Positions 51,397 to 60,013 of a stretch of DNA of 64,000 nucleotides are shown here, piece by piece (position 1 is the stretch's first letter; every line of letters begins with the position of its first letter). The position numbers and the translations under genes were made by a program. The stretch comes from Streptomyces sp. NBC_00271. GTDB lineage: Bacteria > Actinomycetota > Actinomycetes > Streptomycetales > Streptomycetaceae. The stretch is from the NCBI RefSeq assembly GCF_036178845.1, contig NZ_CP108070.1, positions 3,782,001 through 3,846,000 of the forward strand. The letters are read 5' to 3'. The notes beneath the pieces are model-generated. The model searched no databases and had not been told where the DNA came from. It worked only from the letters and a program-made list of their open reading frames with translations.

Positions 51397-52346
51397 ATGG
51401 CCGCGTCATCGCCGTACGCCTTGGTGAAGCGGTCCATGAAGTGGGCGCGGCGGAGCTGGTACTCCTGGGTGCCGACCGTCTCGATGACCAGCGTCGCGAG
51501 CATGCAGCCGACCTGGGCGGCGCGCTCCAGGGAGACTCCCCAGGCGAGGCCGGAGAGGAAACCGGCGCGGAACGCGTCGCCGACGCCCGTCGGGTCCGCC
51601 TTGCGCTCCTCGTCCGGGCAGCCGACCTCGATCGGGTCCTCACCGGCCCGCTCGATGCGCACGCCCCGCGCGCCGAGGGTCGTCACACGGTGACCGACCT
51701 TCGACAGGATCTCCTCGTCGCTCCAGCCGGTCTTGGACTCGATGAGCCCCTTCTCGTACTCGTTGGAGAAGAGGTAGGTCGCCCCGTCCAGCAGTATCCG
51801 GATCTCGTCGCCGTTCATACGGGCGATCTGCTGCGAGAAGTCGGCGGCGAAGGCGATCGTGCGGGAACGGCACTCCTCCGTGTGGCGGAGCATCGCCTCC
51901 GGGTCGTCGGCGCCGATCAGGACGAGGTCGAGGCCGCCGACCCGGTCCGCGACCGCCTTGAGCTCGATCAGCCGGGCCTCGCTCATCGCGCCCGTGTAGA
52001 AGGAGCCGATCTGGTTGTGGTCGGAGTCCGTGGTGCACACGAAGCGCGCGGTGTGCAGCACCTCGGAGATCCGGACCGAGTCGGTGTCGACGCCGTGGCG
52101 GTCGAGCCATGCCCGGTACTCGTCGAAGTCGGAGCCCGCGGCCCCGACCAGGATCGGCCGGGTGCCCAGCTGTCCCATGCCGAAGGCGATGTTCGCGCCG
52201 ACGCCACCCCGGCGTACGTCGAGGTTGTCGACCAGGAAGGACAGGGAGACCGTGTGCAGCTGGTCCGCGACGAACTGGTCGGCGAAACGGCCGGGGAAGG
52301 TCATGAGGTGGTCAGTGGCGATGGAGCCGGTGACTGCGATACGCAC
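51372..52346 (-). CDS. PfkB-family carbohydrate/nucleoside kinase
   Basis: A 324-residue ribokinase-like kinase, close to the actinobacterial adenosine-kinase/CbhK type. The N-terminal GSIATDH, substrate motif RRGGVGANIAFGMGQLG, and catalytic ADPTGVGDAFRAGFLSGL (Asp base and anion hole) are all intact. Adenosine is one likely substrate in this subfamily, but a sugar is possible. Its last codons and stop are duplicated just downstream. Confidence 0.88.
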   Translation of the reverse strand: MRIAVTGSIATDHLMTFPGRFADQFVADQLHTVSLSFLVDNLDVRRGGVGANIAFGMGQLGTRPILVGAAGSDFDEYRAWLDRHGVDTDSVRISEVLHTARFVCTTDSDHNQIGSFYTGAMSEARLIELKAVADRVGGLDLVLIGADDPEAMLRHTEECRSRTIAFAADFSQQIARMNGDEIRILLDGATYLFSNEYEKGLIESKTGWSDEEILSKVGHRVTTLGARGVRIERAGEDPIEVGCPDEERKADPTGVGDAFRAGFLSGLAWGVSLERAAQVGCMLATLVIETVGTQEYQLRRAHFMDRFTKAYGDDAAIEVRAHLA

Positions 52347-52480
52347 GGCGAGGACACGCTCCTGCGACGGAGGGGGATTGACAGTTCACGCTACCCGGTC
52401 GACACGTGCACGCTGAAGCGGTCAAAACTACCCGATAGTAGGTCTTTCTTCGTAACACTCGGCGTGCATACGGTTCCGTC

Positions 52481-52696
52481 ATGACGAACCGCAAGGTCCA
52501 CGGCTCCGCTCCGCACGACCTCGAAGGCGATCTGGCGTCGCTGCGCGGCGACGGCGCCGTGGCCCGGGACTGGGCGGCACCGGACCCGATCATCTCCCGT
52601 GCCGACCTGCCCGTGTCCCCGTCGCGCATCCACGGGGTGACCGTGCCGCCCGCGTCCGCCCGCCTGCTGGACGCGATGTCCGACTACGGCGACTGA
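52481..52696 (+). CDS. small hypothetical protein
   Basis: A 71-residue protein with strong G/C third-position bias, so probably coding. It is hydrophilic with no signal peptide, transmembrane helix or known motif. No Shine-Dalgarno precedes the ATG at 52481, and it may be translated from a leaderless or weak message. It lies divergent from the PfkB kinase. Function unknown. Confidence 0.65.
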   Translation: MTNRKVHGSAPHDLEGDLASLRGDGAVARDWAAPDPIISRADLPVSPSRIHGVTVPPASARLLDAMSDYGD

Positions 52697-52825
52697 CAGG
52701 ACCCGAAAGGTCCTCGAAAAGGGCGGCCCCGAACGGCGCCCGCAGGGAACCGTGCGCTCCCCCGCTGCGTCCCATCGCTGTCCCCCGTAAAGGGGATGCG
52801 GTGTACGACCAGAAGGAGCGATGCG

Positions 52826-54349
52826 GTGAGCACCGAGCGACCCGAGACCGAAGCGCCCGAGCCCCCCGAGGACGGCGGCGAGCCGGCGAAGCCGCGCCGC
52901 CGCCATTCCCCGGCGGCCGTCGCCTCCGTCGCGGCCGCGGTGCTGCTCGTCGGCGGCGGCGGGGCCTATGTCGCCGCGACCGCGTCCGGCGGCGGGAGCG
53001 ACCGCGACCACTCCGCGAGCCCCGGCGCCGACGGCACTCCCCCGCCACTGGCCCTCGACGGCTACACCGAGGGCGGTACCGGTGGCACGGGCGGTTCGGG
53101 CGATATCGCGCCCGGTGAGCCGAACCCCTACGGCGCGACCTACCACGCGGACGGCACGCTGCCCGCCGGCCCGGACTCCGCGCCCGTCTACGCGGCGAAG
53201 GGCGAGGTCACGGCGGCCGAGGTGGCCCGTCTCGCGAAGGCCCTGGACGTCGCGGGCACCCCGAAGCTCAGCGGCCAGACCTGGAAGGTCGGCCAGGACA
53301 AGGACGGCTCGGGACCCAGCCTCCAGGTGAACCAGCGGGCCCCCGGGACCTGGACGTTCAACCGGTACGCGCCCGGCACCGACAACTGCAAGGGCGCCGT
53401 GTGCACGAGCGACCCCGGCTCCCCGAGCAGCCACGCGGTGACCGAGGCCGCCGCGAAGAAGGCCGCCGTGCCCGTGCTGAAGGCGCTGGGCCAGGACGAC
53501 GCCAAGCTGGACGCGAGCGAGCTCATGGGCGCCGTCCGGGTGGTGAACGCGGACCCGAAGGTCGGGGGCCTGCCCACGTACGGCTGGACGACCGGCGTCC
53601 AGGTCGGCCCGGACGGCCAGGTGGTGGGCGGCAACGGCCAGCTGAAGACGCCGGTCAAGGGAGACACGTATCCCGTGATCAGCGCGAGCAAGGCCCTGGA
53701 TCTGATGAACGCCCCGGCCTCTCTCGCGACGCCGGGCGACGGGCGCATGGGACCCGGCGGCTGCGCCAGCGCCGTACCGCTGAAGGACCGTGACGAGACG
53801 CCGTGCCGCGCGTCGACGGCGGCGCCGAAGCGGGAGTCTGTGGCCGTCGAGAAGGCCGTCTTCGGGCTGGCCTCGCACTTCGCGTCCGGGCACCAGACAC
53901 TGGTGCCGTCCTGGCTGTTCGAGGTACGGCCGACGGGCACGGACTCCGCCTTCACGGTGACGCATCCGGCGGTCGACCCGAAGTACCTGACCTCGCCGAA
54001 GCCGACCGCCACCCCCAGCCCGCGGCCGACCGCGGCGCCGACGTCCCGTGACGTCAAGGTGCAGGGCTACACGGCCGACGGCAAGGACCTGACCGTGAGC
54101 TTCACGGGCGGGGTGTGCGCGGACTACTCCGTCTCCGCGAGCGAGAGCACGGACAAGGTGACCGTCAAGGTGACCGAGACACCGTGGCAGGGCAAGATCT
54201 GCATCCTCATCGCCAAGGTGTACGAGAAGACGGTGCACCTCGACCAGCCGCTCGGCGACCGGAAGGTCGTCGGATCGGACGGCACACCGATCCCGGAGGG
54301 CAAGGCGGCCGGCGCCGCGGTGAAGTCGCCTCAGCCTCAGGCACGGTAG
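52826..54349 (+). CDS. membrane-anchored exported protein of unknown function
   Basis: A 507-residue protein: cytoplasmic Pro/Glu-rich start, one transmembrane segment (about 30-52, VASVAAAVLLVGGGGAYVAA), then a large external region. The external part has repeated YAAKGEVTAAEVARLAKALD-like and SHAVTEAAAKKAA segments, a Pro/Thr/Ser linker (TPSPRPTAAPT, about 395-405) and a terminal beta-rich domain with two cysteines (GVCADY and GKICILI). It resembles Streptomyces proteins annotated only as large secreted or membrane proteins. GTG 52826 has AAGGAG eight bases upstream. Confidence 0.8.
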   Translation: MSTERPETEAPEPPEDGGEPAKPRRRHSPAAVASVAAAVLLVGGGGAYVAATASGGGSDRDHSASPGADGTPPPLALDGYTEGGTGGTGGSGDIAPGEPNPYGATYHADGTLPAGPDSAPVYAAKGEVTAAEVARLAKALDVAGTPKLSGQTWKVGQDKDGSGPSLQVNQRAPGTWTFNRYAPGTDNCKGAVCTSDPGSPSSHAVTEAAAKKAAVPVLKALGQDDAKLDASELMGAVRVVNADPKVGGLPTYGWTTGVQVGPDGQVVGGNGQLKTPVKGDTYPVISASKALDLMNAPASLATPGDGRMGPGGCASAVPLKDRDETPCRASTAAPKRESVAVEKAVFGLASHFASGHQTLVPSWLFEVRPTGTDSAFTVTHPAVDPKYLTSPKPTATPSPRPTAAPTSRDVKVQGYTADGKDLTVSFTGGVCADYSVSASESTDKVTVKVTETPWQGKICILIAKVYEKTVHLDQPLGDRKVVGSDGTPIPEGKAAGAAVKSPQPQAR

Positions 54350-54393
54350 CCACGGGAGCGGGCTGGGTGGTCCGCGCAGGGCCCCGGATGCGC

Positions 54394-54430
54394 GAAGGCG
54401 GCGTCCCTGTCGGAGGGGGACGCCGCCTTC
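54394..54430. terminator. bidirectional terminator before erpA
   Basis: A perfect 14-bp stem GAAGGCGGCGTCCC/GGGACGCCGCCTTC with a nine-base loop, between two convergent genes. Confidence 0.88.
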
Positions 54431-54463
54431 GTACGCGTGATGCGTTCGGCAGTTGGCCGGGAC

Positions 54464-54820
54464 TCAGCTGAAGGAGTCGCCGCAGGCGCAGGAGCCCGTT
54501 GCGTTCGGGTTGTCGATCGTGAAGCCCTGCTTCTCGATGGTGTCCACGAAGTCGATGGACGCGCCGCCCAGGTACGGAGCGCTCATGCGGTCGGTGACGA
54601 CCTTGACGCCACCGAAGTCCTTGACGACATCGCCGTCGAGGGAGCGCTCGTCGAAGAAGAGCTGGTAGCGCAGACCGGAGCAGCCGCCGGGCTGAACGGC
54701 GACGCGCAGCGCCAGATCGTCACGGCCTTCCTGGTCGAGCAGGGCCTTGACCTTGCCCGCGGCGGAGTCGGACAGCATGATGCCGTCGCTCACGGTGGTC
54801 TTCTCGTCCGATACGGACAT
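54464..54820 (-). CDS. erpA: A-type iron-sulfur cluster insertion protein
   Basis: A 118-residue HesB/IscA/ErpA-family carrier. The three cluster cysteines are C47 in QPGGCSG and C111, C113 in GSCACGDSFS. It delivers Fe-S clusters to targets; NadA, encoded next door, is a [4Fe-4S] enzyme. The ATG at 54820 follows GGGAGAAG. Confidence 0.93.
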   Translation of the reverse strand: MSVSDEKTTVSDGIMLSDSAAGKVKALLDQEGRDDLALRVAVQPGGCSGLRYQLFFDERSLDGDVVKDFGGVKVVTDRMSAPYLGGASIDFVDTIEKQGFTIDNPNATGSCACGDSFS

Positions 54821-55015
54821 CTGCTTCTCTCCCGGGTTGTACGGAGACTGCTTGCCGACGATTGCAACCGCCGGGGCCGCGGATTCATTCCGGGCCGAGA
54901 GTCTGCCTTTCCGTGGGCTTTCCGTTCTCGCCTCCCATGCTCGCACACGCGCCGGAGAGCGGACAGCGGCCTGTGGACAACCTCCGGGATTCACGTCACA
55001 TCGACACTATGGCCG

Positions 55016-55056
55016 TCGTCAACATGACGTGAAGCGGTTATGATAGATAGCGTCAT
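55016..55056 (+). promoter_or_regulatory. nadA promoter with CGTCA/TGACG half-sites
   Basis: TATGAT at 55039-55044 is a good -10 hexamer, with TCGTCA at 55016-55021 as -35, 17 bases upstream. The half-site CGTCA occurs at 54994, 55017 and 55051, and inverted (TGACG) at 55025, forming CGTCA-ACA-TGACG over the -35. This could be the operator of a regulator of NAD synthesis. Confidence 0.5.
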
Positions 55057-55137
55057 TTCGACGAAAAGGCTAGTCCGAATGTCCCGCTGGATCGCCCCGT
55101 GATCCAAGCGAGCCGCAGAACAGAAAGGGTGCGTGTC

Positions 55138-56322
55138 GTGACCACCGCCCAGACCCAGGAGCTCGACGTACAGCCGACGCCCCTCGCCCTGCTGCTGCTC
55201 GGCCGTGAGGCCGACCCGAGGAGCGAGCGCGGCGTGGAGTGTCCCGGAGACCTGCCCTCGCCGTCCGACCCGGACCTCGTGGAGCGGGCCCGCGCGGCCA
55301 AGGAGAAACTCGGGGACAAGGTCTTCGTGCTCGGCCACCACTACCAGCGCGACGAGGTCATCCAGTTCGCCGACGTCACGGGCGACTCCTTCAAGCTGGC
55401 CCGCGACGCCGCAGCGCGCCCGGAGGCCGAGTACATCGTCTTCTGCGGTGTGCACTTCATGGCGGAATCCGCGGACATCCTGACGTCCGACGACCAGAAG
55501 GTGGTCCTCCCCGACCTCGCCGCCGGCTGCTCCATGGCCGACATGGCGACGGCCGAGCAGGTCGCCGAGTGCTGGGACGTGCTGACCGAGGCCGGGATAG
55601 CCGACCAGGTCGTGCCCGTCTCGTACATGAACTCGTCCGCCGACATCAAGGCGTTCACCGGCAAGCACGGCGGCACGATCTGCACCTCCTCCAACGCCCA
55701 GCGGGCCCTGGAGTGGGCGTTCGAGCAGGGTGAGAAGGTCCTCTTCCTCCCCGACCAGCACCTCGGCCGCAACACCGCCGTCCGCGACATGGGGATGAGC
55801 CTGGAGGACTGCGTCCTCTACAACCCCCACAAGCCCAACGGCGGCCTCACCGCGGAGCAGTTGCGCAACGCCAAGATGATCCTGTGGCGCGGCCACTGCT
55901 CGGTCCACGGCCGCTTCTCGCTGGACTCGGTGAACGACGTCCGCGAGCGCATCCCCGGCGTGAACGTCCTCGTCCACCCCGAGTGCAAGCACGAGGTCGT
56001 GTCGGCGGCGGACTACGTCGGCTCCACGGAGTACATCATCAAGGCACTGGAGGCCGCCCCGGCCGGCTCCAAGTGGGCGATCGGCACGGAGCTGAACCTG
56101 GTCCGCCGCCTGGCGAACCGTTTCGCGGCCGAGGACAAGGAGATCGTCTTCCTCGACAAGACGGTCTGCTTCTGCTCCACCATGAACCGCATCGACCTCC
56201 CCCACCTGGTGTGGACCCTGGAGTCCCTCGCCGAGGGCAACCTGGTCAACCGCATCGAGGTGGACAAGGAGACGGAGGCGTTCGCGAAGCTGGCGCTGGA
56301 GCGGATGCTGGCGCTGCCGTAG
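55138..56322 (+). CDS. nadA: quinolinate synthase
   Basis: A 394-residue [4Fe-4S] enzyme that makes quinolinate from iminoaspartate and dihydroxyacetone phosphate, for NAD synthesis. Cluster cysteines lie in YIVFCGVHFMAES, RGHCSVHGRF and TVCFCSTMNRI; AGCSMADMA is also conserved. GTG at 55138 follows AAAGGG; the next upstream start is not supported. Its last codons and stop are duplicated downstream (ALP* then ALP*). It is convergent with a NarL-type regulator. Confidence 0.95.
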   Translation: MTTAQTQELDVQPTPLALLLLGREADPRSERGVECPGDLPSPSDPDLVERARAAKEKLGDKVFVLGHHYQRDEVIQFADVTGDSFKLARDAAARPEAEYIVFCGVHFMAESADILTSDDQKVVLPDLAAGCSMADMATAEQVAECWDVLTEAGIADQVVPVSYMNSSADIKAFTGKHGGTICTSSNAQRALEWAFEQGEKVLFLPDQHLGRNTAVRDMGMSLEDCVLYNPHKPNGGLTAEQLRNAKMILWRGHCSVHGRFSLDSVNDVRERIPGVNVLVHPECKHEVVSAADYVGSTEYIIKALEAAPAGSKWAIGTELNLVRRLANRFAAEDKEIVFLDKTVCFCSTMNRIDLPHLVWTLESLAEGNLVNRIEVDKETEAFAKLALERMLALP

Positions 56323-56402
56323 CCGTAGCCGGCGCTGCCGTAACGCGGAGACCGTTCCGCCCTCGGGCGCACCAGGATCACTCCACCCTCGGGCGTACCA
56401 GG
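56310..56402. repeat. duplicated 3' ends of nadA and the NarL regulator
   Basis: GGCGCTGCCGTA, the nadA end with its stop, occurs at 56310 and again at 56331 (21 bases apart). CCCTCGGGCG(C/T)ACCAGG, the regulator's end, occurs at 56360 and 56386 (26 bases apart). Both genes have tandem copies of their 3' ends past their stops in this 55-base convergent gap. Confidence 0.88.
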
Positions 56403-57061
56403 CCCGACTCGTAGGCGATGACGACGAGTTGGGCCCGGTCGCGGGCGCCGAGCTTGGCCATGGCCCGGTTGACGTGCGTCTTCACGGTGAGCGGACTGAC
56501 CTCCAGCCGCTCGGCGATCTCGTCGTTGGAGTGGCCTCCCGCGACCTGGACGAGCACCTCGCGCTCGCGCCCGGTGAGCGCCTCGAGCCGCTCGGCCCGG
56601 GCGGAGCCTGGGCCCTCGTCCGAACCGTCCCCCTGGGCGAGGAACTTGGCGATCAGCCCCTTGGTGGCCGCCGGGGACAGCAGTGCCTCGCCGCCCGCCG
56701 CGATCCGGATGGCGTTCAGCAACTCCTCCGGCTCCGCGCCCTTGCCGAGGAAGCCGGAGGCGCCGGCCCGCAGCGACTGCACCACGTACTCGTCGACCTC
56801 GAAGGTCGTCAGCATGACCACCCGTACGTGCGCGAGTCCCGGGTCGGCGCTGATCAGCCGGGTGGCGGCGAGGCCGTCGGTGCCCGGCATCCGGATGTCC
56901 ATCAACACCACGTCGGCGCGGACCTCCCGGGTGAGCCGCAGCGCCTCCGCGCCGTCGGACGCCTCCCCGACCACCTCCATGTCGGGCTCGGAGTCGACGA
57001 GGACACGGAACGCGCTGCGCAGCAGCGCCTGGTCGTCGGCGAGCAGGACACGGATGGTCAT
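56378..57061 (-). CDS. NarL/LuxR-family response regulator
   Basis: A 227-residue regulator: receiver with D9-D10 and phosphoacceptor D55 in VVLMDIRMPG, lysine in GFLGKGAEPEE, and a LuxR HTH (LTGREREVLVQVAGGHSNDE to SPLTVKTHVNR). It overlaps its histidine kinase by four bases (ATGA). Signals and targets are unknown; Streptomyces carry many such pairs. Confidence 0.93.
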   Translation of the reverse strand: MTIRVLLADDQALLRSAFRVLVDSEPDMEVVGEASDGAEALRLTREVRADVVLMDIRMPGTDGLAATRLISADPGLAHVRVVMLTTFEVDEYVVQSLRAGASGFLGKGAEPEELLNAIRIAAGGEALLSPAATKGLIAKFLAQGDGSDEGPGSARAERLEALTGREREVLVQVAGGHSNDEIAERLEVSPLTVKTHVNRAMAKLGARDRAQLVVIAYESGLVRPRVE

Positions 57062-58281
57062 GCGGAGTCCCCCAGGGCGGGCGCGGTGCGGTTCTTGACC
57101 GGAAGGATCGCATGGACCCGGAAGCCGCCTCCGTAGCGGGGACCGGTCGTGCAGGTGCCGCCGAGCGCGGTGACCCGCTCGCGCATCCCGAGCAGCCCGT
57201 GCCCGCCGCCCTCCTCCGGGCCGTCGTCCTGCCCGGGTCCGTTGTCGAGGACGGTCACTTCCACGTTCGGTCCCACGCGGACGACGCTGATCTCGGCCTT
57301 CGCCTCAGGGCCCGCGTGTTTCTGCACATTGGTGAGGGCTTCCTGGATGACGCGGTACGCGGCGAGGTCGACGGCGGCGGGGAGGGTGGTGCCGTGGTCG
57401 GCGCGGGCTACCTCGACGGGCAGTCCGGCGTTGCGGAAGGTGTCGGCGAGTTCGTCGAGGCGGGCGAGGCCCGGGGCGGGTTCCGTGGGGGCCTCGGGGT
57501 CGCCGGACTGGCGCAGCAGGCCGACGGTGGCGCGCAGTTCGTTGAGGGCCGAGCGGCTGGCCTCGCGGACGTGCGCGAGGGCTTCCTTGGCCTGGTCGGG
57601 ACGCTTGTCCATCACATGGGCCGCGACTCCGGCCTGCACGTTGACGAGGGCGATGTGGTGGGCGACGACGTCGTGCAGGTCGCGGGCGATGCGCAGCCGC
57701 TCCTCGGCGACGCGGCGGCGGGCCTCCTCGTCGCGGGTGCGCTCGGCGCGGTCGGCGCGTTCGCGGATGGCGTGCACGAAGGCGCGGCGGCTGCGTACGG
57801 CGTCGCCCGCGGCGGCGGCCATGCCCGTCCAGGCGAAGATCGCGAGGTTCTCCTGCGCGTACCAGGGCAGGGGGCCGACCAGCATCGCGCAGGCCGTCAG
57901 CACCGTCATCGTGAGCAGGCCGACGCGCCAGGTGGTGGGGCGGTCCGTGGCCGAGGCGACGGTGTAGAGGGCGACGACGGCGGACATCACCACCGGGGCT
58001 CTGGGGTCGCTGGCGACCAGTTCCACGGCGGAGAAGGCGCCGGTCGTGGCGAGGATCGTTCTGGGGGCGCGGCGGCGGAACACCAGGGCGGCGGCGCTGA
58101 GCACCATGAGGGTGAGGCTGAGGACGTTCGGGACGTGGATGCCCCAGGTCGCTCCGTTCTCCCCGTGGGGGTCGACGAAGGAGCTGGCCGTCATCGTCAC
58201 GAGTACGCCGGTCGCCAGAGTGGCGTCCAGTGCCATCGGATGCGCGCGGAGTCTGCACTTCGTGCGCTCTAGGGTGCTCAC
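57058..58281 (-). CDS. sensor histidine kinase (NarL-pair, HisKA_3)
   Basis: A 407-residue kinase with an N-terminal membrane sensor of four or five helices (about 20-150), then HisKA_3 with RIARDLHDVVAHHIALV and a HATPase domain (NVQKH, DNGPGQ, GLLGMRERV). No external sensor domain. The GTG before STLERTKC is chosen. Partner of the regulator just downstream. Confidence 0.92.
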   Translation of the reverse strand: MSTLERTKCRLRAHPMALDATLATGVLVTMTASSFVDPHGENGATWGIHVPNVLSLTLMVLSAAALVFRRRAPRTILATTGAFSAVELVASDPRAPVVMSAVVALYTVASATDRPTTWRVGLLTMTVLTACAMLVGPLPWYAQENLAIFAWTGMAAAAGDAVRSRRAFVHAIRERADRAERTRDEEARRRVAEERLRIARDLHDVVAHHIALVNVQAGVAAHVMDKRPDQAKEALAHVREASRSALNELRATVGLLRQSGDPEAPTEPAPGLARLDELADTFRNAGLPVEVARADHGTTLPAAVDLAAYRVIQEALTNVQKHAGPEAKAEISVVRVGPNVEVTVLDNGPGQDDGPEEGGGHGLLGMRERVTALGGTCTTGPRYGGGFRVHAILPVKNRTAPALGDSA

Positions 58282-58636
58282 TCGTTTTACGGTACGGGGC
58301 CCTTGCAGGGGGCGGAACGGTCACCACCGCACCCCAACGTTTCTCGCCCCCGCCGCCCTTACCCGTCCCCTCCCCGGGGGCTGCCGCCCCCAGACCCCCG
58401 CATCGGCCTGAACGGCCTCGTCCTCAATCGCCGGACAGGCTGAAAACGCGCGCGAGCCGAGGCTTTTAGGAGCGCGGGGAACTGCGCGACCAGCCCCCAC
58501 CGGGCCGCAGCCGAAGGACTTCGGGTGGGCGGGGGACGCGGGGCGCAGCCCCGGTCAGGGGGCGGGGAACTGCGTGGGCGAGCCGGGCGGCCCCGGAGCT
58601 GAGGAGCTCCCCCCGCTCAACCCCCGGAGGGAACCG
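58282..58636. other. 355-base intergenic region of repeats
   Basis: No coding pattern. It holds GGGGGCTGCCGCCCCCAGAC-type sequence near 58377-58397, an inverted copy of the dispersed 32-bp repeat at 58470-58500 and a diverged GGGGAACTGCGTGGGCGAG at 58564-58582. These are typical of intergenic Streptomyces DNA between genes ending in the same area. Confidence 0.75.
58470..58500 (-). repeat. dispersed 32-bp intergenic repeat, inverted copy 3
   Basis: On the minus strand it reads GTGGGGGCTGGTCGCGCAGT followed by TCCCCGCGCT, matching the copies at 18679 and 21628 apart from the final bases. Confidence 0.88.
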
Positions 58637-58915
58637 TCAGCCGGGGATCAGGCCCTCGTCGGTCAGCATGGCGCGGACCTCTTCGAGGGTCGCGTCGGGG
58701 GACGGCAGGATGAGGTCGGAGGGTTCGAGGGCGTCGTCGGGAAGCGGAGCGCCGAGGCGGCGGACCTGGTCCAGAAGAGTGGTCAGGGTACGGCGGAAGC
58801 CGGCCTCGTCACCGCTCTCCATCTCGGTGAGCAGCTCGTCGTCCAGCTTGTTCAGTTCGGTGAGGTGGCTGTCGTCCAACCTCACCTGCCCCTCCCCCAT
58901 GATCCGTACGATCAT
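58637..58915 (-). CDS. pspAA: PspA-associated protein PspAA
   Basis: A 92-residue acidic protein of the PspAA family, usually encoded with PspA in actinobacteria and thought to assist membrane-stress responses. MIVRIMGEGQ at the start and the LPSPDATLEEVRAML segment are family features. It is 30 bases downstream of pspA on the same strand. Confidence 0.9.
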   Translation of the reverse strand: MIVRIMGEGQVRLDDSHLTELNKLDDELLTEMESGDEAGFRRTLTTLLDQVRRLGAPLPDDALEPSDLILPSPDATLEEVRAMLTDEGLIPG

Positions 58916-58945
58916 GTCGCCCTCCTCAGGCGCCCTAGGTGTGGG

Positions 58946-59737
58946 TCACTGCTTGTCGAAGCGCGGGGTGTCCCGCGGCTGGGACTGCGACGTGGACTGT
59001 CCCGTGCCGCCCTCGATCGCCTGCTGCGGCGAACCACCGGCGAGCTCGGCCTTCATGCGCTGCAGTTCCAGCTCTACATCCGTACCACCGGAGAGCCGGT
59101 CCAGCTCGCTCTGGATGTCGTCCTTGGCCAGACCGGACTGGTCGTCGAGCGCACCGGAGGCGAGCAGCTCGTCGATCGCGCCGGCGCGGGCCTGCAGCTG
59201 CGCGGTCTTGTCCTCGGCGCGCTGGATCGCCATGCCGACGTCGCCCATCTCCTCGGAGATGCCGGAGAAGGCCTCTCCGATGCGGGTCTGCGCCTGCGCC
59301 GCCGTGTAGGTCGCCTTGATGGTCTCCTTCTTGGTGCGGAAGGCGTCCACCTTGGCCTGCAGCCGCTGCGCCGCGAGGGTGAGCTTCTCCTCCTCGCCCT
59401 GGAGGGTCTGGTGCTGCGTCTCCAGGTCCGTCACCTGCTGCTGGAGCGCCGCACGGCGGGAGAGCGCCTCGCGGGCCAGGTCCTCGCGGCCGAGCGCGAG
59501 CGCCTTGCGGCCCTGGTCCTCCAGCTTGGTGGACTGGTTCTGGAGCTGGTTCAGCTGAAGTTCGAGGCGCTTGCGGCTGGTCGCCACGTCCGCGACGCCG
59601 CGGCGCACCTTCTGCAGCAGCTCCAGCTGCTTCTGGTACGAGTAATCGAGGGTTTCGCGCGGGTCCTCGGCCCGGTCAAGGGCCTTGTTCGCCTTCGCGC
59701 GGAAGATCATCCCCATACGCTTCATGACACCGCTCAT
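58946..59737 (-). CDS. pspA: phage shock protein A homologue
   Basis: A 263-residue PspA/IM30/Vipp1 protein, a long helical hairpin that oligomerises on stressed membranes. The N-terminal amphipathic SGVMKRMGMIFRAKANKALD, QKQLELLQKVRRGVADVATSRKRLELQ and extended coiled coil are typical. ATG at 59737; a second ATG four codons later is possible. The C-terminal 30 residues are a Gln/Ser/Gly tail. Upstream it is divergent from the DUF3043 gene. Confidence 0.93.
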   Translation of the reverse strand: MSGVMKRMGMIFRAKANKALDRAEDPRETLDYSYQKQLELLQKVRRGVADVATSRKRLELQLNQLQNQSTKLEDQGRKALALGREDLAREALSRRAALQQQVTDLETQHQTLQGEEEKLTLAAQRLQAKVDAFRTKKETIKATYTAAQAQTRIGEAFSGISEEMGDVGMAIQRAEDKTAQLQARAGAIDELLASGALDDQSGLAKDDIQSELDRLSGGTDVELELQRMKAELAGGSPQQAIEGGTGQSTSQSQPRDTPRFDKQ

Positions 59738-60013
59738 GGGCTTCGCGCGCCCCCTTCTGACGGACTCCAGCTCCAGGTACTGCAACAGAACCCACAGTAC
59801 GGGCCCTGCATCCATTACCGCACTGTTCGGGGACGGATGCGCTCATCCCCAAGGACGACTGCGTACGGCACCGCTCCGGCGTAGGGAGTAGGTGGGACTC
59901 GGGGTCCACCCGTACACAGCGTCCCCTCTGTCCCACTACAGACGTACGGTGTTGCCGGATCGTTCCCCACTCGAATGACGTCCATGCCGCCGCACCCCGT
60001 ACCCTTGGGTTTT

